Assembly: GCA_016717595.1 (NCBI GenBank)
Contig: JADKFE010000007.1
Coordinates: 1 to 64,000 of the forward strand
DNA length: 64,000 nucleotides
Direction: 5' to 3'
Source of the DNA: Deltaproteobacteria bacterium
Lineage (GTDB): Bacteria > Myxococcota_A > UBA796 > CAJQPC01
In this document: one piece after another, positions 55,101 through 64,000 of the stretch
How the letters are laid out: the number at the start of each line of letters is the position of its first letter
Numbering within the stretch: the first letter of the stretch is position 1
The notes under the pieces: model-generated
The model's database searches: none
What the model was told of the DNA's origin: nothing
The model's input: only the letters and a program-made list of their open reading frames with translations
Made by a program: the position numbers and the translations under genes

Positions 55101-57921
55101 AGGCCCAAGACAAATTGGGCCGCGCCCAGGTGGTGCGGGTGGATCTGTACGCCGGGGGTGAGCAGTCGGTCACCTGGGAGAAGCCCAGCGGCGCCACCTT
55201 CGAGCTGAGCCTCGACGCCGAGACCTACAACCCCGGCGACACCGCGAACCTCGTCTTGCGCAGCCCCTTCCGCGAGGCCGAGGCCCTGATCATCACTGAA
55301 GCCCCCGACGGCAACCGCTACGATCGGGTCTCTGTGCGGGATGGCAAAGGGGTGGCCAAGGTGAAGATCGAGGGCCGCCACGCCCCGCGCCTGCCGGTGC
55401 ATGTGGTGCTGATGCGCGGTCGCGGCGGAGACGCCGTCGTCGCCGGGGGTGACCCAGGCAAACCCGCCACCTTGGCGGCCTCGGTGAACGTCGAGGTGAA
55501 CCCCGTCGAGAACCAGCTCCAGGTGGCCTTGGAGGCGCCAAAACAGGCGCTCCCCGGCGAGGAGGTGCCGATCACCGTGCGCCTCAAGGACCCAAGCGGC
55601 CGCCCCATGGCCGGGGAGGTGACGCTGTGGCTCGTAGACGCCGCCGTGCTCGCCTTGGCCCCTGAGGCCCGCCTCGACCCCCTGCCCGATCTCCTCAAGG
55701 CCGCGATCAGCCGCCTTCGCCTGCGCGACACCCGCAACCTCACCTTGGGCTCCTTGCCGCTCTCGGTGATGCCCGGCGGTGATGGCAACGGCGGCGGCGT
55801 GCTCGACCGCGTGACCGTACGCAAAGACATGGTGCCCGTGCCGTACTACGAGCCGTTTCTGGCCGTGCCCAAGTCCGGCGTGCTCACGGTGAAGGTGAAG
55901 CTGCCCGACAACCTCACCACCTTCCGCCTGCGGGCCAAAGCCACCGCCGGAGACGCGCGGTTTGGGGTGGGCCAGGGTGACCTCGCCGTGCGCCTGCCCG
56001 TGGTGGCCCAGGCCGCGTTGCCCCGCTTCTTGCGCCCGGGTGACTCGGTGGAGGTGGGCCTCATCTCTCGGGTGGTCGAGGGCCCCGGCGGCGCGGCCCA
56101 GGTGGAGCTGAGCGCCCAAGGGGCCACGGTGACCGGCGGCGCGCCCAAGGCCGTGAAGCTCGACGCCAAGGTGGCCCTGCGTGAGGACTACACCTTGACT
56201 GTGGCGGATGACGCCCGGGGCGTGGTGACCGTGACCGGCGGCGTGCGCCGCAGCGTGGATGGCGCCGGGGACGCCGTGCGGGTAGAGCTGCCCCTGCGCG
56301 ACGCCCGCCGAGACGAGATCAGCCGCGTGTTGGCCACCTTAGACGACGGCGCGCTCAGCCTGCCCGCGGTCACCGACGCCTTGCCCGGCACCGCCCGCCG
56401 CCGCGTGTTGGTCACCGATCAAGCGGCCTTGGTGCGCCTCGCCATCGGCGTCACGAACCTGCTCAACCAGCCCTATGGCAACGTCGAGCAGCGGGTGAGC
56501 GCCGCCCGGGCCCTGCTCGCCCTGCGTGAGCTGCGTGAGCTGATGGCCTGGACCGGCGCGCAGGACCGCCTCGACCGCATGGTCCTCGACACCCTACGCG
56601 ACCTCCCCCGGGCCGTCGACAACCGCGGCCTCGTGGCCTTCTGGCCCGGTGGACAAGGCACAGTCGCCCTCACGGCCTGGTCGTGGCGGCTGCTCGACGA
56701 GGCCAACCGCGCCGGTCTGCCGATCGATGTGGGGCTCAAGTCGAGCCTGGAGCGCGCGTTAGAGCGGTCGTTACGCTCAGACGCCGGGGTGTTTTTGGAC
56801 GGCGAGAGCTGGACCGAGCGCACCATCGCGCTCTCCACCTTGGCCGCGGCGGGTCGTTACGACGCCGCGTACTTCTCCGAGCTCAGCCGCGAGGCCCGCT
56901 GGCAAGACGCTGAAGGCGCCTCCGAGACGCTCATCGCCGGGGTCCGCGGCGGCCAGGCCACCCCTGAGGCCCTCGACGCCCTGATCAAGACCGTGCTGGA
57001 TGCCTACGTCTTCCGCCTCCAGAGCGGCCGTGAGGTCTACGGCGGCCTGAAGGTGGGCCGCACCGACCGCAGCCCGATGATCCTGCCCTCCGAGGCCCGC
57101 ACCTTGGCCCGCACGATCCAGGCGCTCTCCCTTGCTGCGCCGCAACATGACAAGCTCGCCTCCTTGACCGAGGCTCTGGTCAGCTTGGGCCAGAGCGGCG
57201 GCTGGGGCCAGACCAACGCCGACGCCGAGGCGATCCTCGCCTTGGCCGAGCGTCTCAGCGCCGGTCGCCCTGGCAAACGGGTCGTGACGGTGCAAGAGGC
57301 GGGCGCCACCCAGCGCCTCACCTTTGGCGACGCCGCGGGTTCTTTGGCCTCGGTCACCCTCGGCGGCGGCGCGGCGACGATCACCCGCGCTGAAGGGGCG
57401 GGGCTGTTCGCCTGGGTCGAGACCCGCTACGCCCCACAGTCGCCCCCGGCCCAGCTCAACGAGGAGGCCCAAGGCTTCGCCGTGAGCCGGGCGCTGTGGC
57501 GTGTGGGCCCCAGCGGCCCCGACGAGCGCCTGCAATGGACCACCGGCGGCGCGACGCTCTCGCTCCAGGTGGGCGACGTCGTCGAGGATCGTGTCACCGT
57601 CGTCACCCCCCAGGCCCGGTCCCAGGTGCGCCTGATCGTGCCCCTCGCCGCGGGCCTGGAGCCGCTGAACCCGCGCCTGGCGACGGCCGGCCCCGAGGCC
57701 ACGCCCTCTCGCAGCCCGTCCATCCCGCCGGACTTCATCGACGCCCGGGACGACGTGGTCATCTACGGCTGGGACAACCTGCCCCAAGGCAGCGTCGAGC
57801 TCGCCCTGCGGGCCCGCGCCACGTCGCCCGGCCGCACGACCTTGCCCAGCGCCCGCGCGGAGCTGGTCTATGACGACGCGGTCTGGGGCGCAGCGCCGGG
57901 GCCTGGGTCACCGTGGAGTGA
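52184..57921 (+). CDS. Alpha-2-macroglobulin family protein without thioester Cys (YfaS-like)
   Basis: About 1910 residues, signal peptide (LLVVLFTLVGGVAVGG). MG domains include the MG2-type SERPIYRPNEVIHLRGFVR. The A2M domain reads LPDNLTTFRLRAKATAGDARFG-type sequence and the complement-like domain follows. At the thioester site the motif is QPYGNVEQ, with Asn1433 where PYGC(V/L)EQ is expected, so no thioester can form; this is like the thioester-lacking YfaS branch of bacterial macroglobulins rather than YfhM. No pbpC lies beside it. Frame continues to 58069, but near 57890 a missing C explains the odd tail: corrected, it reads SAGAWVTVE and stops at TGA 57919-57921. Confidence 0.85.
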
Positions 57922-58065
57922 GCACGCCGCCTGGGGGGGGTGGCCTCGGCGGCGGACACGCGGCGGGCGCAAGGGCTGTGCCGTCCGCGCCTACCGCTTG
58001 TCATTGGGCCGAGCCGGTGCGATCCTGAGTCTTCCCCGGCAACGCCCCCCACGGAGCCCGCCCCC

Positions 58066-59274
58066 ATGATCCTCACCCTCGCCCTGCTCGTCGCCTGCAA
58101 AGACGCTGACACGCCCTCGGAGTCGGGCCTGGACTCCGGCGGCGCCATCGACACCGAGGTGCCCCTGGCCGAGAGCTGCCCGGTGACCTTCACCGCAACA
58201 GCCCAGTCCGCCGCCGCGGGGATGGCCGTCGCTGGCGGGTTTAACGCCTGGAGCACCGAGGCCACGCCGATGGTGGAGGGCCCCGACGGCGTGTGGTCGG
58301 TCACGGTGAACCTGGCGCCGGGGAGCTACCCCTACAAGCTCGTCGAGAAGACCGGCGCCGATGGCCGCAACGAGGAGTGGTCCTGCGACCCAAACGCCAG
58401 CGAGACCCAATGTGACGCGGGCTACGACTGGAACACCTCCTGCGGGCTGGGGGAGGGGAGCTGCAACTCGATGATCACCGTAGGCAACTGTGATCGGCCC
58501 ACGCTCAGCCTCCAGAGCCTCGACATCAACCGCGCCGCGGGCGCTGTGCGGCTCACGCCGAGCTTCTCCCCGGCGCGCTCCGGCGCCGCCCTGCGCTCCA
58601 TTCGTGTGGAGCTGGACGGCGTCGAGCAGTCCCCGCTCACCAACACAGACGAGCTGAACCTCTCTGGCCTCGGCGAGGGGCGTCACACCCTGCGTCTCAC
58701 CGCCGTGGATGAGGACGGCGTCGGCAGCGAAGAGGTCTACGTCCCGTTCTGGACAGATGACCGCCAGTGGGCCACGGGCCTGATGTATTTTGTCTTCGTG
58801 GACCGTTTTGAGGACGGTGACCCCAGCCGAAACGCCAGCGAAGGCACCAACTACAGCAGCACAGACTACATCGGCGGCGACTGGCAAGGGGTGATTGACC
58901 GTCTCGATTACCTCGACTCGTTGGGCGTCACGGCGCTGTGGCTCACCGCCCCCAGAACAACCCCAAAGGCGCCTGGGGCGACAAGTGTGGGGCCAACTTC
59001 TCTCGGGATACCACGGCTATTGGCCCGCGAGCGCCAACGGTTTAGAGGAGCACTTCGGCGACGAGGCGCTCCTGCGTCAGCTCATCGACGAGGCCCACGC
59101 CCGGGGGATGCGGGTGCTCGTGGACTGGGTGGCCAACCACGTTCACGAGGAGCACGCCTACGCGGCGAACACCGACTGGTTCAACAGCGAGCTGATCTGC
59201 CAAGGCGACGTGTGGAACACCGCGCCAGAGGTCTGCTGGTTCGACAGCTTCTTGCCCGACATCCGGTATTATGA
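58066..59274 (+). pseudogene. GH13 alpha-amylase-family lipoprotein, N-terminal part (multiply frameshifted)
   Basis: Lipobox LLVACKDADT with a short acidic linker. Then a CBM48/AMPK-like glycogen-binding fold (GMAVAGGFNAWSTEATPM, VNLAPGSYPYKLVEK), a second beta domain, and the start of the GH13 barrel (GLMYFVFVDRFEDGDP, DYLDSLGVTALWLTAP). Sense ends at a five-C run at 58949-58953. One added C gives PQNNPKGAWGDKCGANFS, and a TC-repeat change at 59000-59003 leads to GYHGYWPASANGLEEHFG in the next frame. Marked pseudogene only because at least four interruptions occur; assembly error is possible. Confidence 0.65.
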
Positions 59275-59638
59275 CGAAGACCCCCTGGTGCAGATGGTCA
59301 ACGACGCCGTCGCCTTCGCCAAAGACTATGAGATCGACGGGTATCGGGTAGACGCGGTCAAACATATGCCACACTCGGTGTACTTCAACCTACAGTCCAA
59401 GGTGGTCGCCGAGATCGAGCACCGCGCGGCGGGGGGTGACGAGGAGTTTTACACCGTCGGCGAGACCTTCTCCGGCGAGCGTGGGCTCATCGGCTCCTAT
59501 GTGAACGATCAGGAGCTTGACGCACAGTTCGACTTCTCGATGTACTGGGCGATCCTCTCGGCGTTTGCCCGCGGCGAGAGCAGCTTGCCCTTCCGACGGT
59601 CGCCTGCGCAGCCCCGCCACGCCCCCGGGCTGGGGTGA
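59003..59638 (+). pseudogene. GH13 catalytic-barrel fragment
   Basis: Carries conserved GH13 regions: region I VLVDWVANHVHEEH, region II with the nucleophile Asp in DGYRVDAVKHMP, region III with the acid/base Glu in YTVGETFSGE. It breaks off after FDFSMYWAILSAFARGESSL, exactly where the NHD motif (region IV) should follow. That motif is not found in any frame between here and the next fragment, so a real or assembled deletion is likely. Confidence 0.65.
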
Positions 59639-60111
59639 GCCTTATGAGCGTCTCATGTTGGCCTGGACCTACCTGCTCACAAACGAGGGCCTGCCCCTCA
59701 TCTACTACGGTGACGAGATCGGCCTAGAGGGCTTCGGCGACCCCGACAACCGCCACATGATGCGGTTTGACGGCGAGCTTGGCGCCGATGAGCAACGTGT
59801 GCTGAGCCACGTCTCCGCCTTGGGCCAAACCCGCCGGGCTCACCCCGCCCTGGCCATCGGCGCGCGCACCGGCTGGTGGTCTGGAAGACGACGTGCTGGG
59901 CTGGGCGCGGGTGTACGAGGGCGACGAGGTGCTGGTGATCGTGAACCGCTCGGGCAGCGAGCGCACGCTCACGAACGGGTTGAGCTTCGCGGGGCTGAGC
60001 CCCGGCGCGACGTTTGAGGACGTGCTGACCGGCGCCACGGTGACCGCGAGCGGGGACTCGATCTCGGTGACGGTCCCGGCGCGGGGGTCGGTGGTGTTGG
60101 TGAAGCGGTAG
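59620..60111 (+). pseudogene. GH13 C-terminal fragments
   Basis: Starts with PGWGEPYERLMLAWTYLLTN, then GLPLIYYGDEIGLEGFGDPD, the late part of a GH13 barrel, in one frame. An extra T at about 59880 shifts the rest (LEDDVLGWARVYEGDEVLVI) to a second frame, which ends with a beta-sandwich typical of amylase domain C, finishing VTVPARGSVVLVKR at 60111. Together with the two upstream pieces this would be a ~690-residue maltodextrin-active lipoprotein. Confidence 0.6.
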
Positions 60112-60187
60112 GGGCGCCTACGCCGTTCAAGGCCCAAGTGGAGAGAAACGGGCAAAAGTGGGCCCGTAAGAGGGGGGCATTCCCTGC

Positions 60188-60335
60188 AAATCGCGATCTT
60201 GAGCCTCAAGAAGGTGGCTTCGTGGAGAGAAGTCGCTTTCTTGAGGCTCAAGAAGACGATTTTCCAGAAAAAATCGCGTTCATGAGCCTCAAGAAGACGA
60301 TTTTCCAGAAAAAATCGCCTCCATGAGCCTCATCC
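60188..60335 (+). repeat. Tandem 41-42-bp repeat array with internal dyads
   Basis: A unit containing TCGC(G/T)TTC(A/T)TGAGCCTCAAGAAG recurs at 60191, 60233, 60274 and, degenerate, at 60315 (steps 42, 41, 41). Two neighbouring units are almost identical over 31 bases (60247-60277 and 60288-60318). Dyads inside: TTCTTGAG-G-CTCAAGAA and CGATTTT...AAAATCG. The period is not a multiple of three, so it is not a peptide repeat. It lies in the ~330-base gap between the amylase and acylase genes; I see no other feature in that gap. Confidence 0.75.
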
Positions 60336-60440
60336 TCGCGATGTACGCTCCCCAAGCCGCCTCCCTGACCCTCCACCCCACCACCCTCCCTCCCGAGGCC
60401 AAAACCCGATAAACTCCCCGGTCCCCACCTCGGAGCCCCG

Positions 60441-61337
60441 ATGCGCACCTCGCCTCTCCTCTTCGTCCTCGCGGCCTGCTCATCGAAGGCCCCGGCGCCG
60501 ACGCCCCTGGACGCCATCGCCGTCACCGAGACCCGGGCGCTCCAGGGCCTTCGTTGTGAGGTGCAGGTCCTGCGCACTGAAGGCGACCGGCCCCACATCT
60601 ACGCCCATGACCGCGCCGACCTTGCCCGGGCCTTGGGCTTTGTCATGGCGAAGGACCGCTTCTTTGAGATGGACCTCGCCCGGCGCTTGGGCTTAGGCAC
60701 GGTCTCTGAGCTCCTCGGCGACGCGGCGCTGGAGACCGACATGGAGAGCCGCGTCATGGGCATGACCTTTGTGGCCGACTCGTTGTTGGCCCGGCTCACC
60801 CCCGAGCAGGTCGTCGAGTTTGACGCCTTCGCTGAAGGTGTGAACGCCTACATCCTCGCCGTGAAGGCCGGTGAGCTGGACCCGCCGAGTGAGCTGGCGC
60901 TCGCGGGCAACCTCTTGGGCGCTGAAGAGCCCTGGATGTTGATGCTGAGCTGGGCTTTGAGACCGGCGACATCGGCCGCGCCAACACCGCCGCGGCCTTG
61001 CCGAGCCTCTACGCTGAGTCGCCCTTGGGTGAGCTTCGCCGGGCGGGCGTCGTCGATGACATCTGGCTTCGTGTCGAGCCGGTTCACGCCGTCGGCGCCG
61101 CCGAAGGTTGGCCCGCCGCCGCCAGCTCGGGGCCCCCCGCGCCGCCCCAACACCGAGGCCTCACCGCCGACCCACGGGTGCCCAGAGAGGTGCTCGGCCG
61201 CCTCAACGATCGCCCTCGATCGCCTGCAGCGCCGCCTGGCCACGACTGGGAGAGCGGCTTCGGCTCCAACGCCTGGGCGGTCAGCGCCGAGGCGGCCGCA
61301 GGCGGCGGGGCGATCCTGGCCGGCGACGGGCACCTGA
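60441..61337 (+). CDS. Penicillin-acylase-family lipoprotein, N-terminal part (frameshifted)
   Basis: Lipobox VLAACSSKAP. The region RPHIYAHDRADLARALGFVM followed by KDRFFEMDLARRLGLG is the typical N-terminal (alpha-chain) start of penicillin/acyl-homoserine-lactone acylases. Sense is lost near 60953, where AGCTGGGCTTT should read with one more G (SWGFETGDIGRAN) to join the following fragment. The remaining frame to 61337 is mostly noise, although a segment around 61200-61240 (IALDRLQRRLA) is more protein-like here than in the other frame, hinting at two further compensating errors. Confidence 0.75.
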   Translation: MRTSPLLFVLAACSSKAPAPTPLDAIAVTETRALQGLRCEVQVLRTEGDRPHIYAHDRADLARALGFVMAKDRFFEMDLARRLGLGTVSELLGDAALETDMESRVMGMTFVADSLLARLTPEQVVEFDAFAEGVNAYILAVKAGELDPPSELALAGNLLGAEEPWMLMLSWALRPATSAAPTPPRPCRASTLSRPWVSFAGRASSMTSGFVSSRFTPSAPPKVGPPPPARGPPRRPNTEASPPTHGCPERCSAASTIALDRLQRRLATTGRAASAPTPGRSAPRRPQAAGRSWPATGT

Positions 61338-63424
61338 GCCTCACCGTGCCGTCGCTGTTTTATCAGCTCGGCTTAGACACCCAGCTTCTGGGCGGCGGCG
61401 ACACCCACCAAGCCGGGCTTGGCGTGCCCGGGATGCCCTTGATGGCCGTAGGCACCAACGGCCTCGTCGCCTGGAACCAGACCCAGCTCATGGGCGACAT
61501 CACCGACTGGTACCGTGAGGAGCTGATCTTGGGTGAGGACGGCCTGCCCGCCGCCACACGGTTTCAGGGCCGCGAGGAGCCGGTGGTCTCTACGATGGAG
61601 ACCTGGGTGGTGGCCGACGTGCCGCTCCTGGGCAGCGAGGGCCGCATCGAGACCTGGGCGCGCTACACCACCTTTGATGGCCGCTGGATCGCCGAGATCG
61701 AGGGCCGGTCGGCGAGCGCGGATGAGGCCTTGGCCCCGGGTGAGGGCCTGGTCAACCTGGGCGGCAGCTACGTCGTGCCCGGCGACCTCGACGGCGACGG
61801 GGTGATCACCGCCTTGGCCTTTGACTACGTCGGCTTAGACGGCGGCAACCCCTTGGCGGCGCTCAACGCCATGGGCCACGCCGGAGACGTGGCGGAGCTG
61901 GCCGAGGCCACCCGAGGCCTCGTCGCGTACTCCCAGAACATCGTCGCCGCCGACATCCACGGCGACGTGCTGTACACGCCGTATCAGGCCGTGCCCTGCC
62001 GCGATCAGCTCCCCCGCGGGGCCGATGGCGGCTGGGAAGACGGCGCCAACCCCAGCCAGCTCCTCGACGGCACGATCTACGGCGGGTTCACGATCAAGCT
62101 CGACGGCTGGAAGGTCGTCGAGGGCGATCCCACCGCCTGCGTCGTGCCCTTTGATGAGATGCCCCGGTCCCTGAGCCCCGCCGCGGGTTTTGTGGTGACG
62201 GCGAACAACGACCCCGCGGGCATCACCTTCGACGGCGATCTGCTCAACGAGCCTTGGTACATCGGCGGGCCGTGGATGGAGGGCTATCGCGCCGAGATCA
62301 TCACCCGGCGCCTCACCGAGCAGGTCGCCGCCGGAGGGGTCACCGTCGAGAGCACCGCCGCGCTGCAAGGCGAGAGCCAGTCTCCGCTGGGCATCCAGTT
62401 CACCGCGGACCTGCTCGCGGCCATCGACGCCGCCCGCGCCGCCTCCGCCTCCGCCTCCGCCGAGGAGGGCAGCGCTGAGGCCCGCCTCGCGGCCTTGTAC
62501 GAGGCCGATCCCGACCGCCTCGACGAGGCCCAGGCCCGCCTTGAGGCCTGGTTGGCCGCCGGGGCGCCTACACCCTCGGGTGTGGAGACGTTTTACCACC
62601 AGCCCGCCGAGGGCGACGACGCCCACGCCGTCGCCACCACCCTGTTCAACGGCTGGTTCTCGCGGTTTCAGAGCGCCGTGCTCGACGACGAGGGCCTGCC
62701 CGATGTGTGGGAGCCCACCGGCGGCACCGGGCGCTCCCGGGCGATGACCTTGTTCATGCGCGGCCGCGGCCCCGGCAACCCCGAGGGCCTGAGCAGCTAC
62801 AACCCCGAGACTGAAGAGAGCGCGTTCTTTGACGTGCTCTCCACCCCGGAGATCGAGACCAGCGACGAGCTCGCCGTGAAGGCGCTCCTCGACGCCTTGG
62901 CCTTCTTTGAGAGCGCGGACGGCTTCGGCAGCGCGGACATGGCCGGCTGGCTGTGGGGCTACAAACACACGGTCACCTTTGACAGCGTGCTCAAAGACTT
63001 CTTGGGCGACGACCCCACCTACGCCGCCCTGATCAACCCGTTCTCGATCACCACGGAGCAGCTCCCCTTGGCGGCGGAGATCCGTCGAGCGACCCCCGCG
63101 CCGAGCTCACCGGGCTTCCCGCGCCCCGGCGACCAGTACGGCGTCGACGCGGCGAACCCCGGCTGGTCGGGCACCTCGTTCAGCTACGGCAGCGGCCCGG
63201 TGTTCCGGATGGTGGTGGAGCTTCGCCCCGACGGCGTGAGCGGCCTCAACATCTTGCCCGGCGGCCAGTCGGCGATCTTGGAGAGCCCCTTCTTTGATGA
63301 TCAGGCGGCCTTGTGGTTGGGCAACCAGGCCCACCCGCTGCGGTTCTCGCCGGAGGACGTCGCGGCGGGCGCCACAGGCCGGGAGCGTTATGTGCCGCTC
63401 ACTGGAGGCGGCGCGTGCCTGTGA
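60953..63424 (+). CDS. Penicillin-acylase-family lipoprotein, main part
   Basis: Ntn-hydrolase of the penicillin G acylase / AHL acylase / cephalosporin acylase family. The autocatalytic cleavage site and nucleophile serine are in GFGSNAWAVS; downstream GDGHLSLTVPSLFYQLGL and NGLVAWNQTQLMGDITDWY are standard beta-chain sequence. The C-terminus has NILPGGQSAILESPFFDDQ. Between about 61085 and 61240 the sequence is low quality (see the N-terminal fragment). Substrate is not predictable; amide hydrolysis on the outer surface is likely. The stop overlaps the thioesterase start. Confidence 0.8.
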   Translation, partial: GFETGDIGRANTAAALPSLYAESPLGELRRAGVVDDIWLRVEPVHAVGAAEGWPAAASSGPPAPPQHRGLTADPRVPREVLGRLNDRPRSPAAPPGHDWESGFGSNAWAVSAEAAAGGGAILAGDGHLSLTVPSLFYQLGLDTQLLGGGDTHQAGLGVPGMPLMAVGTNGLVAWNQTQLMGDITDWYREELILGEDGLPAATRFQGREEPVVSTMETWVVADVPLLGSEGRIETWARYTTFDGRWIAEIEGRSASADEALAPGEGLVNLGGSYVVPGDLDGDGVITALAFDYVGLDGGNPLAALNAMGHAGDVAELAEATRGLVAYSQNIVAADIHGDVLYTPYQAVPCRDQLPRGADGGWEDGANPSQLLDGTIYGGFTIKLDGWKVVEGDPTACVVPFDEMPRSLSPAAGFVVTANNDPAGITFDGDLLNEPWYIGGPWMEGYRAEIITRRLTEQVAAGGVTVESTAALQGESQSPLGIQFTADLLAAIDAARAASASASAEEGSAEARLAALYEADPDRLDEAQARLEAWLAAGAPTPSGVETFYHQPAEGDDAHAVATTLFNGWFSRFQSAVLDDEGLPDVWEPTGGTGRSRAMTLFMRGRGPGNPEGLSSYNPETEESAFFDVLSTPEIETSDELAVKALLDALAFFESADGFGSADMAGWLWGYKHTVTFDSVLKDFLGDDPTYAALINPFSITTEQLPLAAEIRRATPAPSSPGFPRPGDQYGVDAANPGWSGTSFSYGSGPVFRMVVELRPDGVSGLNILPGGQSAILESPFFDDQAALWLGNQAHPLRFSPEDVAAGATGRERYVPLTGGGACL

Positions 63425-63810
63425 CCCACTCCCTGCCCGTGCAGGTCTACTACGAGGACACCGACTTCACCGGGGTCGTGTACCACGCGAACTATCTCAA
63501 GTACTTCGAGCGGGCGCGTGAGCACCTGCTGGGCGTCGAGGCCCTGGTCAAGCTGTATCAAGAGCGCGGCGTGGGCTTCGTCGTGTACAAGGCCGAGCTG
63601 ACCTACCGCGAAGGCGCCGTTCATGGGGACTTGTTGGAGGTGCGCACCACCGCCAACGCGCCGAGCGAGTATCGGGCGATGTTTCACCAGTCGATCTGGC
63701 GCGGCGGCAAAGGCCCCTTGGTCGAGGGGATCATCACCCTGTGCTGTGTAGACCCCCAGCGGCGGCTGGTGCCGCTGCCGGAGGAGGTCTACGCGGCGCT
63801 CAAGGGCTGA
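63415..63810 (+). CDS. YbgC/4-hydroxybenzoyl-CoA-thioesterase-like hot-dog protein
   Basis: 131 residues with the YbgC-type hot-dog thioesterase signature VYYEDTDFTGVVYHANYLKYFE, whose Asp is the catalytic residue in this family; further family sequence is VEVLVKL-like helix and KAELTYREGAVHGDLLEV. Acts on acyl-CoA or acyl-ACP thioesters, cytoplasmic. GTG 63415 is chosen because GGAGG lies six bases upstream; GTG 63421 is an alternative. Overlaps the acylase stop by ten bases. Confidence 0.85.
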   Translation: MPVTHSLPVQVYYEDTDFTGVVYHANYLKYFERAREHLLGVEALVKLYQERGVGFVVYKAELTYREGAVHGDLLEVRTTANAPSEYRAMFHQSIWRGGKGPLVEGIITLCCVDPQRRLVPLPEEVYAALKG

Positions 63811-63824
63811 GCCTCACGTTCGGT

Positions 63825-64000
63825 TCAGCTCTTCTCGCCCTCGTCCTTAAAGCCGTCCTCGCGGTAGGCCCGGGCCAGCACGCTCATCGGGTGCATCGGC
63901 TTCACCCCGGCGTGCTGCTGGAACTGCACCGCGGCCAGGGGGCAGTCCGTGGCCCAGATCTTCGCGCCCGGCGCCGCCATGCCGTCAAACGCACGTTTGC
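63825..64000 (-). CDS. C-terminal end of an Fe-S oxidoreductase (GlpC/heterodisulfide-reductase-like), partial
   Basis: The last 57 residues of a minus-strand gene that begins beyond the window. The visible segment IWATDCPLAAVQFQQHAG, then HPMSVLARAYREDGF, matches the second CCG-type cysteine domain of anaerobic glycerol-3-phosphate dehydrogenase subunit C-like Fe-S oxidoreductases. Stop at 63825. Converges with the thioesterase gene. Identity of the full protein needs the neighbouring sequence. Confidence 0.6.
   Translation of the reverse strand, partial: KRAFDGMAAPGAKIWATDCPLAAVQFQQHAGVKPMHPMSVLARAYREDGFKDEGEKS

Noticed and set aside
52184..58069. Macroglobulin ending at 58069
   Set aside because: The last ~60 residues are Arg/Pro/Gly-rich. 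One restored base near 57890 gives SAGAWVTVE and a stop at 57921, typical of the family end.
60138..60326. Small protein encoded by the repeat array (62 residues)
   Set aside because: The repeat period of 41-42 is not a multiple of three and the translation has no conserved repeat.
60188..60335. CRISPR array
   Set aside because: Units are contiguous, with no unique spacers of constant length, and there are no cas genes.

Overview
The window is high-GC chromosomal DNA from a Gram-negative bacterium, most plausibly a Myxococcota or related 'deltaproteobacterial' lineage. The reasons are: two eukaryote-type Ser/Thr kinases (one with the HRDVSPSN catalytic loop common in myxobacteria), an MglA-type small GTPase, an lpxD gene for lipid A, and at least a dozen predicted lipoproteins, many with Asp/Thr-rich linkers after the lipobox cysteine. 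Large secreted beta-rich proteins are also frequent. Housekeeping genes (asnS, lpxD, slyX, pfkA, rlmD) are interspersed. I see no tRNA or rRNA gene, IS element, prophage block or CRISPR array. The taxonomic call is an inference.

Layout. 0-6 kb: kinase-ATPase, AidB-like acyl-CoA dehydrogenase with slyX, a GAF/PAS/receiver signalling protein, and an SPFH lipoprotein. 6-12.5 kb: surface-type lipoproteins, a CreD-like membrane protein and a START-like protein. 12.6-20 kb: a second kinase with a Pro/Ala linker and TM segment, a UbiA-family phosphoribosyltransferase-like enzyme, a peroxiredoxin-like gene with a lipoprotein, an esterase lipoprotein, phosphofructokinase and a thioredoxin-like ferredoxin. 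20-27.3 kb: an amidohydrolase/thrombospondin-type-3 lipoprotein, then a tightly coupled operon of two B12-binding radical SAM proteins and two acetyltransferase-like proteins. 27.3-33 kb: MglA-type GTPase, asnS-lpxD, and a two-enzyme peptidoglycan hydrolase. 33-40.7 kb: discoidin-like protein, MMPL/RND exporter with a partner envelope protein, RlmD-type methyltransferase, and a TPR/LysM membrane protein. 40.8-46 kb: LVIVD beta-propeller and di-haem cytochrome lipoproteins, aldo/keto reductase. 46-58 kb: a secreted three-gene cluster with a giant repeat protein and a YfaS-like alpha-2-macroglobulin. 58-64 kb: a broken GH13 lipoprotein, a tandem repeat array, a penicillin-acylase-family lipoprotein, a YbgC-type thioesterase, and the end of an Fe-S oxidoreductase.

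The most distinctive items are the radical SAM/GNAT operon (22.8-27.3 kb), the alpha-2-macroglobulin that keeps the thioester context but has Asn in place of the Cys, with its translationally coupled giant partner, the pesticin-like/SH3/M15 chimeric hydrolase, and two non-coding arrays that share a period of about 41 bp.

Caution: many large genes are interrupted by apparent one- or two-base frameshifts (near 4.86, 13.79, 32.40, 41.77, 51.82, 57.89, 58.95, 59.00, 59.6, 59.88 and 60.95 kb), several in short homopolymers. Protein sense continues in another frame each time, so sequencing or assembly error is at least as likely as gene decay. Both fragments of each gene are listed.
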